NCBI GenBank assembly: GCA_003050565.1
Contig: PEBW01000006.1
Span: forward strand, 62,001-126,000
Length of the DNA: 64,000 bases
DNA from: Brockia lithotrophica
Lineage (GTDB): Bacteria > Bacillota > Bacilli > Thermicanales > DSM-22653
Reading direction: 5' to 3'
The position numbers and the translations under genes are program-made. Position 1 is the stretch's first letter. Each line of letters begins with the position of its first letter. Below, one piece after another: positions 29,454 through 41,145 of this stretch. Below the pieces are notes generated by a model. The model ran no database searches, was not told the origin of the DNA, and saw only the letters and a list, made by a program, of their open reading frames with translations.

Positions 29454-29572
29454 GGCGACCGCATTCCCGGCAGACCGGCAGCTGGCTGGCATGGCGGGGG
29501 AATCTTCCCTCCGCGGTAGCCCCTCTAGCTTTGCGCCCGACGCTTTCGCGTCGTTTGCCCTGGACGGTCGCC
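29454..29572 (-). ncRNA. Cyclic-di-GMP-I (GEMM) riboswitch candidate
   Basis: The minus-strand RNA has the GEMM core in order: AGGGCAAAC (29553-29561), a GACGC-GAAA-GCGTC stem with tetraloop (29539-29552), GGGCGCAAAGCTA (29528-29534 holds GCAAAGC), and CATGCCAGCCAGCTGCC at the 3' side. The whole is closed by GGCGACCG / CGGTCGCC (29565-29572 and 29454-29461). Downstream, CCTCAC (29450-29455) overlaps the closing helix by 2 bases and can pair with GTGAGG at the Shine-Dalgarno. This suggests control of translation. A covariance search (Rfam RF01051) would settle it. Confidence 0.8.
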
Positions 29573-29687
29573 CGCCTTTCCCCTTCAGTGTATCGTCGTT
29601 TTCCTCAAAAATCCACAGGGGGGACCCGAAACTTGAATAGTTTTCTGCCCTTTCTAAAAGAGTTCCGCTCTTCAGGTTCTCGCACGT

Positions 29688-29727
29688 AAAGAAAGGCCGG
29701 CCACCGGGACACGTTCCCGGTGGCCGG
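29688..29727 (-). terminator. Intrinsic terminator of the clpC operon
   Basis: A 13-bp stem (29697-29709 with 29715-29727) is followed on the minus strand by a T-rich tail (CTTTCTTT). The stretch 29573-29687, between the riboswitch and this hairpin, holds nothing else I can name. Confidence 0.8.
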
Positions 29728-29732
29728 GCCGA

Positions 29733-32168
29733 TCAACCTACGGGCGCTTCCCGGATGACCACCACCTCGCCGTCCTTTACGTCGAGCACGACGCGGTCGC
29801 CGGCGTGGATCGTCCCCTTGAGGAGCTCCTCCGAAAGACGGTCTTCCACGAGGCGTTGGAGCATGCGGCGAATGGGGCGGGCGCCGTATTGAGGATCGAA
29901 TCCCACCTCGGCGACGTGCCGGATGAGATCCTCGGTGACCGTCACTTCGATCCCCTGCTCCTTTACGCGGGCGGCAATCTCGTCGGCGAGACGACGGACG
30001 ATCGCTTCGATGTGTTCTTTCTCCAAGGGGTGGAAGACGATGATCTCGTCGATGCGGTTCAAAAACTCGGGACGGAAGGTGCGCCGAAGCTCTTCGAGGA
30101 CCCGAGACTTCATCGTCTCGTAGTCGATGCGGTCGTGCTGGGCCGTAAAGCCGAGGCGCGTTCCGCGCTGAATGAGCTCTTGGCCGACGTTGGAGGTCAT
30201 GATGATCACCGTGTTCTTGAAGTCCACGGTTCGCCCCTTGCCGTCCGTAAGGCGTCCGTCGTCGAGGACCTGCAGGAGGATGTTGAACACCTCGGGGTGC
30301 GCCTTTTCGATCTCGTCGAGGAGGATCACGGAGTAAGGCTTCCTCCGCACGCGCTCGGTAAGCTGTCCCCCTTCTTCGTAGCCGACGTAGCCCGGCGGCG
30401 CTCCAATGAGGCGCGACGTCGTATGCCGTTCCATGTACTCGGACATGTCCACCCGGATGAGGGCGTCTTCGTCTCCGAAGAGGGCTTCGGCAAGCGCTCG
30501 CGCGAGTTCGGTCTTCCCCACACCCGTGGGACCGAGGAAGATGAACGACCCGATGGGACGCTTGGGGTCCTTAAGACCTGCAAACGCGCGGCGGATCGCC
30601 CGCGCCACCGCCTCGACCGCCTCGTCTTGCCCGATGACGCGTCGGTGGAGAACTTCTTCGAGGCGAAGGAGGCGCTCCCTTTCGCCCTCCTGCAGCTGGC
30701 GCACGGGAATTCCCGTCCAGCTGGAAACGATTTGGGCGATGTGCTCGGCGGTCACCTCGGCATCCGTCCGTCCTTGTTTCTCCCGCCAGGCGGCGCGCTC
30801 GCGCTCGAGCTTTTCTTTGATCTTCTGCTCGCGATCCCGAAGGGCGGCCGCCTTCTCGAATTCCTGGCTCTGCACCGCGGCGTCTTTTTCTTTCCGGATC
30901 TCCTCGAGCTCCTGCTCGAGCTTCTTGATCTGCGGGGGAACCATGTAGGAATCGAGACGTACGCGGCTCGCCGCCTCGTCGATGAGGTCGATGGCCTTGT
31001 CCGGGAGGAAGCGATCCGTGATGTAGCGGTGGGAGAGCTTCACCGCCGCCTCGATCGCCTCGTCCGTGACCTTCACGCGGTGGTGCGCTTCGTACCGGTC
31101 GCGCAAGCCCTTGAGGATTTCGATCGTATCCTCGGGCGAAGGTTCGTCCACGAGGATCGGCGTAAACCGCCGCTCAAGGGCCGGATCCTTTTCGATGTAC
31201 TTCCGGTACTCGTCCAAAGTCGTCGCCCCGATGACCTGAATCTCCCCTCGAGCCAGAGCGGGCTTCAGGATGTTCGACGCATCGATCGCCCCTTCCGCTC
31301 CTCCGGCGCCGATGAGCGTGTGCAGCTCGTCGATGAAGAGGATCACGTTCCCTGCCTGCCGGATTTCGTCGAGGATCTTCTTCAGGCGGTCTTCGAACTC
31401 GCCGCGGTACTTCGTACCGGCAACGACGGTCGCCATGTCCAGGTTCATCACGCGCTTGTCGCGGAGGATTTCCGGCACCTCACCGGCGACGATGCGTTGG
31501 GCGAGCCCTTCGACGATGGCCGTCTTCCCCACGCCTGGCTCTCCGATGAGCACGGGGTTGTTTTTCGTGCGGCGGGAGAGGATCTGGACGACGCGTTCGA
31601 TCTCTTTCTCCCGCCCAATCACGGGGTCCAACTCGCCTTCGCGGGCGAGGGCGGTGAGGTCGCGGGCGAGGGCGTCCAACGTCGGCGTAGAAGAACCCTT
31701 TTGGGCGGGCTGGCCGGAGGTCTGGGCAAATTCCGTCGTCCCGAGGAGCTGTAGCACCTGCTGACGCGCCTTTGTGAGGCTCACACCCAGGTTTGCGAGC
31801 ACGCGGGCCGCTACGCCTTCCCCCTCGCGGATGAGCCCGAGGAGGATGTGCTCCGTACCTACGTAGGTGTGGCCGAGCTTCCGCGCCTCGTCAAAGGCGA
31901 GTTCGATGACCTTCTTCGCCCGCGGCGTGTACGTCGTGCTGGTCGGTCGCTCCGTCCCGCGGCCTACGAGGCCTTCCACCTCTTCGCGGATCTGTTCCAA
32001 CGAAAGCCCCATGTTTTTGAGCACGCGAGCGGCAATTCCTTCTCCCTCGCGGATGAGGCCGAGAAGGATGTGCTCCGTGCCTATGGACGAATGCCCCAAC
32101 CGGATTGCCTCATCCTGGGCAAGGGCGAGGACGCGCTGCGCGCGCTCGGTAAACCGACCAAACATCAT
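29733..32168 (-). CDS. clpC: ATP-dependent Clp protease ATPase subunit ClpC
   Basis: This AAA+ unfoldase of ClpCP, 811 aa, has two Clp_N repeats (residues 1-145), D1 ([13 protein letters not shown]), a UVR/M-domain, and D2 ([15 protein letters not shown]). The start [18 protein letters not shown] matches B. subtilis ClpC. It degrades arginine-phosphorylated and adaptor-bound proteins and CtsR. It is the last gene of ctsR-mcsA-mcsB-clpC. In Bacillus radA and disA come next. Here the terminator and the secreted protein block do. Confidence 0.97.
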   Translation of the reverse strand: MMFGRFTERAQRVLALAQDEAIRLGHSSIGTEHILLGLIREGEGIAARVLKNMGLSLEQIREEVEGLVGRGTERPTSTTYTPRAKKVIELAFDEARKLGHTYVGTEHILLGLIREGEGVAARVLANLGVSLTKARQQVLQLLGTTEFAQTSGQPAQKGSSTPTLDALARDLTALAREGELDPVIGREKEIERVVQILSRRTKNNPVLIGEPGVGKTAIVEGLAQRIVAGEVPEILRDKRVMNLDMATVVAGTKYRGEFEDRLKKILDEIRQAGNVILFIDELHTLIGAGGAEGAIDASNILKPALARGEIQVIGATTLDEYRKYIEKDPALERRFTPILVDEPSPEDTIEILKGLRDRYEAHHRVKVTDEAIEAAVKLSHRYITDRFLPDKAIDLIDEAASRVRLDSYMVPPQIKKLEQELEEIRKEKDAAVQSQEFEKAAALRDREQKIKEKLERERAAWREKQGRTDAEVTAEHIAQIVSSWTGIPVRQLQEGERERLLRLEEVLHRRVIGQDEAVEAVARAIRRAFAGLKDPKRPIGSFIFLGPTGVGKTELARALAEALFGDEDALIRVDMSEYMERHTTSRLIGAPPGYVGYEEGGQLTERVRRKPYSVILLDEIEKAHPEVFNILLQVLDDGRLTDGKGRTVDFKNTVIIMTSNVGQELIQRGTRLGFTAQHDRIDYETMKSRVLEELRRTFRPEFLNRIDEIIVFHPLEKEHIEAIVRRLADEIAARVKEQGIEVTVTEDLIRHVAEVGFDPQYGARPIRRMLQRLVEDRLSEELLKGTIHAGDRVVLDVKDGEVVVIREAPVG

Positions 32169-32338
32169 GGAATCCACCTCCCGGGAAAATCCTACACGTC
32201 TTCTCGGGCAAAAAACCGCGGCGGTAGGCGAGAGAAAACGCTCTGCAACAGGAGCGGAAGTGGCAACCACGACGCGCGGCGCTCCCGCCGCCTCCTCCTG
32301 CGTATCCTTTTCGCCGAATGCAGCGGAAATTCCCGCCT

Positions 32339-33442
32339 CTAGCCGCGTGCCATCGCTTCTTTGAGGTGGCGGCGTATGAGCACGGCCCGCCGTTCGTCAC
32401 GTTCCGCAGGCCCCAAACTCTCGCCAAAGGCGTACTGAAGGAAATTGGGGCGGATCATCACCCAAAGTTCGCGCAGCGCACGGGGCGGAATGCCTCGCAC
32501 GAGTCCGAGATGCACCCCGAGGAGGACGTCGGAGACGCGCTCCATCGCCTCGCGCGTGGCAATGCGCCTGGCGGAGGTGAGGATTCCGTAACTCCGGTAA
32601 ATCCTATCTTCCAAGGCGACGCGATCCTCGCGGAGGAGGGCGTCCCGTGCGCGGCGTTCCTGTTCGATGACCTGGCGGGCGATGCCGAGGAGGTTTTCCA
32701 AGAGCTCGCCCTCGCTCAAGCCCAAGGTCACCTGGTTGGAAATTTGGTAGAGGTTCCCCTCCGCCTCCGTTCCCTCGCCGTAGATCCCGCGCACGACGAG
32801 TCCAACCTTTTGCACGGCCTCGACGACCTGACCCAGGGTGCGCGTGAGCGCGAGGGCGGGAAGGTGGAGCATCACAGATGCCCGCATCCCCGTCCCCACG
32901 TTGGTGGGACAGGCGGTGAGGAAACCGTAGCGCGGGTCAAAGGCGATGTCCAGATGCTCGGCCAAAAGATCGTCCACGCGGTCCGCCTCGCGGTAGGCCT
33001 CGTGCAGGGCAAGTCCCGCCGCAAAGGCCTGCAGACGAAGGTGATCTTCTTCGTTTACCATGAGGCTTACCGCCTCGTCGTCGCGGACGACCACGGCCCC
33101 CCAGGGGTTTTCCGCCAAAAGCGGGCTGGTGAGGTGCTTTTCCACGAGAATCCCCCGGGCAAAGGGGGGGATCTCCCCCATACGGATCCGCACGTAGTGC
33201 GCCGCATCGGGAAAGGACGCGAGGGCGGATTCCACACGGGCGAGCACCGCCTGGGCGTCGCGGGTCCGCATGGCCGTCGGAAAGGAAAACTCCCGAAGGT
33301 TGCGCGCGAGACGTACGCGGCTAGAGACGGCCACGTCCCCTTCCGACCTCTCTTCCCGAAGGGCGGTTCCGAGGGGGGTGCGGAGAAATCGGTCCACCTC
33401 GCCGCCCAGGGGAGCAAAGGAACGCGCGCGTTCTTCCGCCAT
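32339..33442 (-). CDS. mcsB: Protein-arginine kinase McsB
   Basis: McsB phosphorylates arginines and tags proteins for ClpCP. It is 367 aa. The guanidino-kinase motifs [13 protein letters not shown] and the cysteine-containing [13 protein letters not shown] (near residue 177) are intact. The start ATG at 33442 has AAAGGAGG. It follows mcsA closely. The 170-bp gap before clpC shows no obvious element. Confidence 0.95.
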   Translation of the reverse strand: MAEERARSFAPLGGEVDRFLRTPLGTALREERSEGDVAVSSRVRLARNLREFSFPTAMRTRDAQAVLARVESALASFPDAAHYVRIRMGEIPPFARGILVEKHLTSPLLAENPWGAVVVRDDEAVSLMVNEEDHLRLQAFAAGLALHEAYREADRVDDLLAEHLDIAFDPRYGFLTACPTNVGTGMRASVMLHLPALALTRTLGQVVEAVQKVGLVVRGIYGEGTEAEGNLYQISNQVTLGLSEGELLENLLGIARQVIEQERRARDALLREDRVALEDRIYRSYGILTSARRIATREAMERVSDVLLGVHLGLVRGIPPRALRELWVMIRPNFLQYAFGESLGPAERDERRAVLIRRHLKEAMARG

Positions 33443-33456
33443 ACCATCCGCCTCCT

Positions 33457-34023
33457 TTAGCCTGTCCGGCCGCCGAGCTCGTTTTCAAGGGAGCGGATTT
33501 CATCCCGGATCCGCGCCGCTTCCTCGTACGCCTCTTCTTCGACCTTGCGTCGAAGTTCCGCGCGAAGCTCCTCGAGCCTTTTTTTGAGGTGGGAAGAGGG
33601 GTCGCGGGCGGGGGATTTTCCCCGATGCTCGCTTGCCCCGTGGATGCGACGAAAGAGCGGCGCAAGGCGTGGACGAAAGGCCTCGTAGCACTCGCTGCAC
33701 CCGAACTTCCCTTTTTCCCGAAATTCCCGCCACGTCATCCCGCACTTCGGACAACGCAGGTCGTCTTCTCGCTCCCGCGGAGAACCTTCTTTTCCGCCGA
33801 GCGACCCGAAGAAACTTTGAAGCATTTCGGGAAGAGGAAAAAACGTCGAGGAAAACGGTTGCAGACCTTCCACGAAGGGCTTAAACTCCTCCGGAAACGG
33901 CGGAGGGAGCTCTCCCAGCTCGCGCGCGCACTCTTCGCACAGGTGGAGCTCCACCTTCTGATCGCCGACCACCTTGGTGATGTGGACCGTCGCCGGGCGC
34001 TTCTTACAGCGTTCACAGAGCAT
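33457..34023 (-). CDS. mcsA: McsA, activator of McsB
   Basis: This 188-aa adaptor has zinc cysteine pairs CERC, CEEC, CPKC and CSEC and a C-terminal UVR motif. It activates McsB. The start is the ATG at 34021-34023. It overlaps the ctsR stop by 11 bases. The open frame continues far upstream as a shadow. It lies between ctsR and mcsB. Confidence 0.93.
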   Translation of the reverse strand: MLCERCKKRPATVHITKVVGDQKVELHLCEECARELGELPPPFPEEFKPFVEGLQPFSSTFFPLPEMLQSFFGSLGGKEGSPREREDDLRCPKCGMTWREFREKGKFGCSECYEAFRPRLAPLFRRIHGASEHRGKSPARDPSSHLKKRLEELRAELRRKVEEEAYEEAARIRDEIRSLENELGGRTG

Positions 34024-34510
34024 CCCCTTTCCCCCTTTCCGCCGCGCGTAAGGAGAGAACCTCCAAAAGGCGGCGCAAAATCCTCCCGCGCAACAAGTCC
34101 CGCTCCTCCGCCCGGCCGCCGAGGACTTCCGGGGCAAGGAGAGCCCCGACGAGTTCCCCTTCTTCGCGCGAGAGAACCCCCTCCTGCACGAGAAAATCCA
34201 GAAGGCCTTGAGCTTCGTGGTACGAGAACTTCGTCCCCTCCGCCGCAACGCGCTCGACGAGTTTTCCCCAAGTTTTGGGAAGAGCGACGCGGGCAATGCG
34301 CAAAAACCCCGCCATCCCCCGCCGGCTCTCGACTACATATCCGTGGCACAAGGTGAAGCGCGTAGAGATCACGTAGTTGATCTGGGAAGGGGCGACGCGG
34401 AAGATCTCCGCAAGCTCCGACCTTCGGACGACGACCGTCCCGGTCGGGCTTTCGTCGAGCAGGCGTTTGAGGTACGCTTCGATGGTATCGGCAAGCGAAG
34501 CCATCCTCAT
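34013..34510 (-). CDS. ctsR: Class III stress-gene repressor CtsR
   Basis: CtsR represses clp genes until heat or arginine phosphorylation removes it. It is 165 aa, somewhat longer than in B. subtilis. The winged HTH segment APSQINYVISTRFTLCHGYVVESRRG is typical. The start is the ATG at 34508-34510 or 34502-34504, and both have Shine-Dalgarno sites. It is first in its operon. Confidence 0.94.
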   Translation of the reverse strand: MRMASLADTIEAYLKRLLDESPTGTVVVRRSELAEIFRVAPSQINYVISTRFTLCHGYVVESRRGMAGFLRIARVALPKTWGKLVERVAAEGTKFSYHEAQGLLDFLVQEGVLSREEGELVGALLAPEVLGGRAEERDLLRGRILRRLLEVLSLRAAERGKGDAL

Positions 34511-34597
34511 CCCCTCCCTCCGCCTCGACCCTTCGCACTTCCTAGCGTACCCGGAACCTCGGGCCGGAGAAATCCCGGAAGTACGGAGGGAGCCTTA

Positions 34598-34614
34598 TCT
34601 GACTATCTCTGATG
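34598..34614 (-). promoter_or_regulatory. CtsR box candidate
   Basis: On the minus strand CATCAGA-GAT-AGTCAGA resembles the CtsR repeat RGTCAAA-NAN-RGTCAAA. The second heptad matches at 6 of 7 positions and the first at 4. It sits just downstream of the -10, where a repressor would act. Confidence 0.55.
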
Positions 34615-34619
34615 TTTGA

Positions 34620-34649
34620 AGTATACCACACCCTCTGCCTTCCTGGCAA
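34620..34649 (-). promoter_or_regulatory. Sigma-A promoter of the ctsR operon
   Basis: TTGCCA (34644-34649) and TATACT (34620-34625) are spaced by 18 bp. Confidence 0.65.
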
Positions 34650-34707
34650 GAAAAGGGCGCCACCGCTCCCCGGGGCGTTCCTTCATTCCTCCCCCGACGA
34701 AAGCGGC

Positions 34708-35412
34708 TCACGCGGGAGAGATTCCGCCTCCCACTTCCCCCTGCGACTTCCGCGCAAGGAGGACACGGACCGCTTCGGGAAAGCTTTGGACGTACACATC
34801 TGCGCCCCGGAGCTCTTCCGGGGATCCGTATCCGTACGTGCACGCAATGCGGTGCAGGCCGTGCGCGGTCCCCGCTTCCACGTCGCTCACGCGGTCCCCT
34901 ACGATTGCCCCTTCCGCAGGCGAAAGGCCGTGCTCGTCCAGAATTCGGCCTACGAGTTCTTCTTTTCGGACAACACGAAACGAAAAGGCGTCGTAAACTC
35001 CGGAGAAATACGGCCGAAGAGAAAAACGCTCCAGGATCTTGGTCAGGTAGTTCGCCTCCCCGTTCGAAGCGATGTAGAGGGCCAGCCCTGATGCCGCAAG
35101 TTCGGAAATTCCCTCCACCACTCCGGGATAGAGTCTTCCCTCGCCCGCCTCCAAAAGTTCGAGTTCTTTGGCGCGCATCGTACGGTCGGCCCAGAGGGCG
35201 AGTTCCGGATCGTCGAACCCGAGGAGGGTGCGCCACATCTTCCGATACGTCATCCCCAACGTCTTGCGGAGGTCTTCCTCCGGGGGGAGGGCGACGGCAA
35301 CACCGCGTTCCCGAAGGGCACGGAAGGTGTGGACAAAGGCGGGAAAGGCGACGCTCCAGGCGTCGAAAAGGGTTCCGTCCATGTCGAAAACGACAAAGCG
35401 AAGTCCTCCCAC
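34708..35412 (-). CDS. HAD-superfamily hydrolase
   Basis: This 234-aa HAD phosphatase has the motif I VVFDMDGTLFD near the start, a cap domain with GMTYRKMWRTLLG, then SNGEA and the motif IV VGDRVSDVEAG. It resembles phosphoglycolate phosphatase Gph. The substrate is not readable. The GTG at 35412 has GGGAGAG 8 bp before it. It lies between the ctsR operon and the rhomboid gene. Confidence 0.85.
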   Translation of the reverse strand: MGGLRFVVFDMDGTLFDAWSVAFPAFVHTFRALRERGVAVALPPEEDLRKTLGMTYRKMWRTLLGFDDPELALWADRTMRAKELELLEAGEGRLYPGVVEGISELAASGLALYIASNGEANYLTKILERFSLRPYFSGVYDAFSFRVVRKEELVGRILDEHGLSPAEGAIVGDRVSDVEAGTAHGLHRIACTYGYGSPEELRGADVYVQSFPEAVRVLLARKSQGEVGGGISPA

Positions 35413-35492
35413 GTTTCGTTCTCTCCCTTCGCGGCGCAGAGGGGTATGCCGCTTTTACGTCTTCGGTGTGGAGCTCGAGGGTCGCCCCCGCC

Positions 35493-36095
35493 CTAGGAAA
35501 AGGGATAGTACTTTCCCCCGTGGTAAAGGGCACCGAAAAAGAAACCGCCCAGAAACCCCCCGACATGGCCGAAGAAGCTGATCCCGGGGATGAAGCTCTG
35601 AACGAACCCGAAGAGGAGGAGAAAGAGGACTACCTGCCGAGAAGCGGCATCGATCCAAATCGCCCGCTTCCAGATGTAGTAGAGGTAGAGGCCGAGAAAG
35701 CCGTAGACGATCCCCGATGCACCGATTACGGGAGGTGACGAGGTCACGAGGAGGAAGAGGGTCGTCGAGGCGATTGCGGTGAAGAGAAAGAGGAGGTACC
35801 CCATCTTTCCCACGCGGGTTTCGATAGGCGGAGAAAGGAGGTAGACGTAAAAGGCGTTGAAGAGCACGTGGAGGAAGTCTGCGTGGAGGAAGACGGCCGT
35901 CACGGGGCGCCAGAACTGCCCGCGGACGAAGCTCGAAGGATCGAAGGCGCCCCAAGCGTACAAAGGACCCTCGAGCCCGAGGGGAACGAGCAGGCGCGAA
36001 AAGACGTACGTCCCGAGGATGAGGGTCAGAAAAACCGTCGTCAGGGGGTAAGCCCGGACGAACCTTTCCGGAGTCTCCGTACGCAAAAAAATCAC
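35493..36095 (-). CDS. Rhomboid-family intramembrane serine protease
   Basis: This 200-aa protein has about six membrane helices. Ser128 in GASGIVYG and His177 in GHVGGFLGG form the catalytic dyad, and Asn80 lies in HVLFN. It cleaves membrane-protein segments. The substrate is unknown. The start is a GTG at 36095. Confidence 0.88.
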   Translation of the reverse strand: MIFLRTETPERFVRAYPLTTVFLTLILGTYVFSRLLVPLGLEGPLYAWGAFDPSSFVRGQFWRPVTAVFLHADFLHVLFNAFYVYLLSPPIETRVGKMGYLLFLFTAIASTTLFLLVTSSPPVIGASGIVYGFLGLYLYYIWKRAIWIDAASRQVVLFLLLFGFVQSFIPGISFFGHVGGFLGGFFFGALYHGGKYYPFS

Positions 36096-36189
36096 GGGCG
36101 TCTACCCTCTCTTTCTCCGCCTCGGAAGGCGGCTTTCTGCACGCCCACGCGACGAAGCCGAGGCAAAGTCCGAATGCGATCCCGTAGCC

Positions 36190-36741
36190 TCAAACGCGAT
36201 CGGTCCTCGACGGCCATTCGCTCTCCAGGAGGCCGTACACGACGTGGTCCACGTAACGATCCCCCAGCCACTCCACTTCCCTGAGTACGCCCTCCTCACG
36301 AAACCCCAAGCGCTCCGCAACGCGTCGGCTGCGCGTATTTTCCACTGCCGCGCGGATCTCGATCCGGTGAAGGCGCATGTGGCGAAAGGCGTATTCCACG
36401 AGCACTCTCACCGCGCGCGTCATGATCCCGCGCCCTTGAAAGGGAGGGGCGAGCCAGTAGCCCAGGGACGTGTTTCGATGCGTCCAGTCGATTCGGTGCA
36501 TCCCGAGGAAGCCGACGATCCGCCGATCGTACAAAATCACCGTCTGATAACCTTCGCCGCGCTCCTCTTGGCGCAGGGCCGCCTCTATCATGGCATACAC
36601 GTCGCGCAACGTCGTCGTGCGGACCCAAGGAAGAAAGGGAGCAAGGGATGCGCGGTGGGCGTCCAAGACGATGTACAGCTCCTCGGCGTCGTACCAGCGC
36701 ACGGGGCGAAGGAGTACGTGTTCGTCCACAATCCACTCCAT
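36190..36741 (-). CDS. GNAT N-acetyltransferase (RimJ/RimL-like)
   Basis: This 183-aa acetyltransferase has the acetyl-CoA motif YWLAPPFQGRGIMTRAV and ENTRSRRVAERLGFREEG. This is the RimJ/RimL layout, so ribosomal or other protein N termini are possible targets. The ATG at 36741 follows lysS by 15 bp. Confidence 0.82.
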   Translation of the reverse strand: MEWIVDEHVLLRPVRWYDAEELYIVLDAHRASLAPFLPWVRTTTLRDVYAMIEAALRQEERGEGYQTVILYDRRIVGFLGMHRIDWTHRNTSLGYWLAPPFQGRGIMTRAVRVLVEYAFRHMRLHRIEIRAAVENTRSRRVAERLGFREEGVLREVEWLGDRYVDHVVYGLLESEWPSRTDRV

Positions 36742-36756
36742 GGAAGGCCCCTTCTC

Positions 36757-38797
<2,041 letters not shown>

Positions 38798-38885
38798 GCT
38801 GCATTCCCCCTTTCCCCCTGCCCGCGGAGGGCGCGCAAGGCAGAGGGTCCTGCGGACTCCTTTGTGCGCGTCGGCGTTACCGCCC

Positions 38886-38914
38886 ATTGTAGCCACGGGA
38901 ACCTCCGTTGTCAA
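38886..38914 (-). promoter_or_regulatory. Strong sigma-A promoter for greA-lysS
   Basis: A perfect TTGACA (38909-38914) and TACAAT (38886-38891) are spaced by 17 bp. Confidence 0.88.
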
Positions 38915-38940
38915 CGGCGTGTCCGCAGCCCGGTCTGCCT

Positions 38941-39942
38941 TTACGAAAAAGTCCGGGTTTCTTTTCGGGAGAAGGAGATTTCGCGCACGCGGGTAAAGAA
39001 CGCCTCGACGTCGGCGAGGGTTTGGACGCGAACCGCCTCTTCCCGAAGACGGGCGGCCTGCGGCAAACCCTTCAGGTACCAGGCGAGGTGGCGTCGCATC
39101 TCGCGCACCGCCCGGGCTTCCCCCTTGAGCGCGAGGAGGCGCCGGAGATGTTCGCGGGCGAGGGCGACCCGCTCTTCCGGTGTCGGTTCCGGGAGGAGAT
39201 CGCCGGTCCGGAGGTAATGCACCGTGCGGTGGAGGATCCAAGGGTTCCCCAGAGCCGCGCGCCCGATCATCACGGCATCCGCCCCCGTCACTTCGAGCAT
39301 CCGCTTCGCGTCCTGAGGAGAACGGACGTCTCCGTTTCCGATCACCGGAATGGCCACCGCTTCGCGGACGCGGCGGATCCAGCTCCAGTCGGCGTTTCCC
39401 GAATACCCTTGCGCCCGCGTGCGCGCGTGCACGGCCACCGCCGCACCACCCCCCGCCTCTACGGCACGGGCCACCTCCACGGCAGTGATGGAACGTTCGT
39501 CCCACCCCAGGCGGATCTTTGCCGTGACGGGAAGGCGTACGGCATCGGTCAGGGCACGAAAGAGCGCTTCCACACGCCGCGGCTCACGGAGCCATGCGGC
39601 ACCTGCGAAGTTCTTTACGACTTTGGGCGCCGGGCAGCCGAGGTTTACGTCGATGAGGTCGGCGTCCGTCTCCGCCTCCACGATGCGCGCCGCCTCGGCG
39701 AGAACGGCGATGTCGTTGCCGAAGAGCTGAAGGGCAACCGGGTGCTCGTCGGGATCGAGGACGAGAAACTGCCGCGTCTGGGGATTCCGCCGGACGATCC
39801 CGTCGGCGGAAACCATTTCCGTGTAGATGAGGGAGGCACCGAGGCGCCGGGCCAGCACGCGAAAGGCGACGTTGGTCACGCCGGCCATAGGAGCGAGGAC
39901 GACGGGCGTCTCCAGCGTGAGGTGCGCCAACTTCCAGGGCAC
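38941..39942 (-). CDS. dusB: tRNA-dihydrouridine synthase (DusB-like)
   Basis: This flavoenzyme reduces uridines in tRNA D loops. The product is 333 aa. The FMN/substrate motifs [24 protein letters not shown] (with catalytic Cys) and GNGDVRS and [16 protein letters not shown] are present. The start is a GTG at 39940-39942 after GGGGAGGG. It lies between folK and greA, as in B. subtilis yacF. Confidence 0.94.
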   Translation of the reverse strand: MPWKLAHLTLETPVVLAPMAGVTNVAFRVLARRLGASLIYTEMVSADGIVRRNPQTRQFLVLDPDEHPVALQLFGNDIAVLAEAARIVEAETDADLIDVNLGCPAPKVVKNFAGAAWLREPRRVEALFRALTDAVRLPVTAKIRLGWDERSITAVEVARAVEAGGGAAVAVHARTRAQGYSGNADWSWIRRVREAVAIPVIGNGDVRSPQDAKRMLEVTGADAVMIGRAALGNPWILHRTVHYLRTGDLLPEPTPEERVALAREHLRRLLALKGEARAVREMRRHLAWYLKGLPQAARLREEAVRVQTLADVEAFFTRVREISFSRKETRTFS

Positions 39943-39992
39943 GGAAATCCCTCCCCAGTGCGAAACGCGTCCGGAGACTCGGACGGCGGAAA

Positions 39993-40535
39993 TCAACTTC
40001 CGCAAAGAAAGTCGGACAAACGGAGGAGGTCCTCCGCCGCAAACCACCGGCGGATTCCGCGGCGGTCGGTCTCGCGCAACCTCGCCCAAAACGAGATCGC
40101 CGCTTCCCCCGATCGCGGGTCCCGAAGGTCGGGCGACACGTCGAGGAGGGGCCGTAGGACGAAGGGGCGTTCCCACATCCGCGGGTGGGGAAGTACGAGG
40201 CGAGGAGAATCCCGGACGACGTCGCCGTAGAGGAGAAGGTCGGCGTCGAGGGGGCGCGGGAGGACCTTCCCCTTTTCTGCGGGATCACGCCCGAGCGCGC
40301 GCTCGAGCTGTTCGAGACGGTCGAGCACGACCTCCGGAGGACGATCCCCGGCATCCGCGTGGAGGACGGCGTTGAGGTACGGAGGCTGTGGCCCCTCCAC
40401 CCCCCACGGCTCCGTCTCGTACACGGGAGAAACCGCGAGGAGTACGAACTCTTTTCGCAGGGCGTTCAGGGCGCAGGCGAGGTTCCGGAGCCGCACGCCG
40501 AGGTTGGAACCGAGCGCGATCCAAAGGTGCGCCAA
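39993..40535 (-). CDS. folK: 6-hydroxymethyl-7,8-dihydropterin pyrophosphokinase
   Basis: HPPK transfers pyrophosphate from ATP to hydroxymethyl-dihydropterin. It is 180 aa. WIALGSNLGVRLRNL at the start, and RPLDADLLLYGD and LPHPRMWERPFVLRPL are the family motifs. The start is a TTG at 40533-40535 after GGGGAG. It ends about 50 bp before dusB. Confidence 0.93.
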   Translation of the reverse strand: MAHLWIALGSNLGVRLRNLACALNALRKEFVLLAVSPVYETEPWGVEGPQPPYLNAVLHADAGDRPPEVVLDRLEQLERALGRDPAEKGKVLPRPLDADLLLYGDVVRDSPRLVLPHPRMWERPFVLRPLLDVSPDLRDPRSGEAAISFWARLRETDRRGIRRWFAAEDLLRLSDFLCGS

Positions 40536-40642
40536 TGCCTTCTCCCCGCCTTCGTGCAGCGTACCGGTAACACCGGATTCTGAAGCTTTCGGCGACCTCC
40601 CCAGTTCATCACCGGAGGCATGCCCTGCCGGCCGATGCCCGC

Positions 40643-41140
40643 CTACGACCGTTCCGACGGTTCGGGATGTACGACCTCTCCGCCCGAAGGCGTGACCGGG
40701 AGCGCAGAAGCGGCGGAGTTCGCGAGCTCGGAGGCGAAGTCCGATCTCGTGCGGGCAATGCGCACCCCCACGGCTTCCATCGCCCCGGGGATAGGCGGGC
40801 TCAGCTTCTCCAACACGACGACGAGACCCTCGACCCGAGGAAATCGACGGAGGACGGAAAGGGCGATGGTGTCGGCGATCTTCTCGAGCAAGCGGGCCTG
40901 CGTGCGTTCGACGACCTCGGCGATCACGGCGTATACTTCGCTGTAATCTAAGGTGTCCCGCAGGCGGTCGCTCTTGCCGGCCTCTCGCAAGGAGAGAAAG
41001 AGCTCGACGTCTACGCGAAACCGTTGGCCGAGCACCCGCTCCTCGGAACGCACGCCGTGGTGGGCGTAAAAGAGGAGGCCGCGAAGGAAAATGGCGTCGC
41101 TTGCCCACGGGTCCGAAGGACGGTCGGGGCGATCTCCCAT
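40643..41140 (-). CDS. folB: Dihydroneopterin aldolase
   Basis: This enzyme makes hydroxymethyl-dihydropterin. The product is 165 aa. LFYAHHGVRSEERVLGQRF is the signature and LDYSEVYAVIAEVVERTQ is conserved. The ATG at 41138-41140 has GAGGTGA. The C terminus is extended by about 30 residues beyond the usual end. It starts 5 bp after folP. Confidence 0.93.
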   Translation of the reverse strand: MGDRPDRPSDPWASDAIFLRGLLFYAHHGVRSEERVLGQRFRVDVELFLSLREAGKSDRLRDTLDYSEVYAVIAEVVERTQARLLEKIADTIALSVLRRFPRVEGLVVVLEKLSPPIPGAMEAVGVRIARTRSDFASELANSAASALPVTPSGGEVVHPEPSERS

Positions 41141-41145
41141 CTCGA

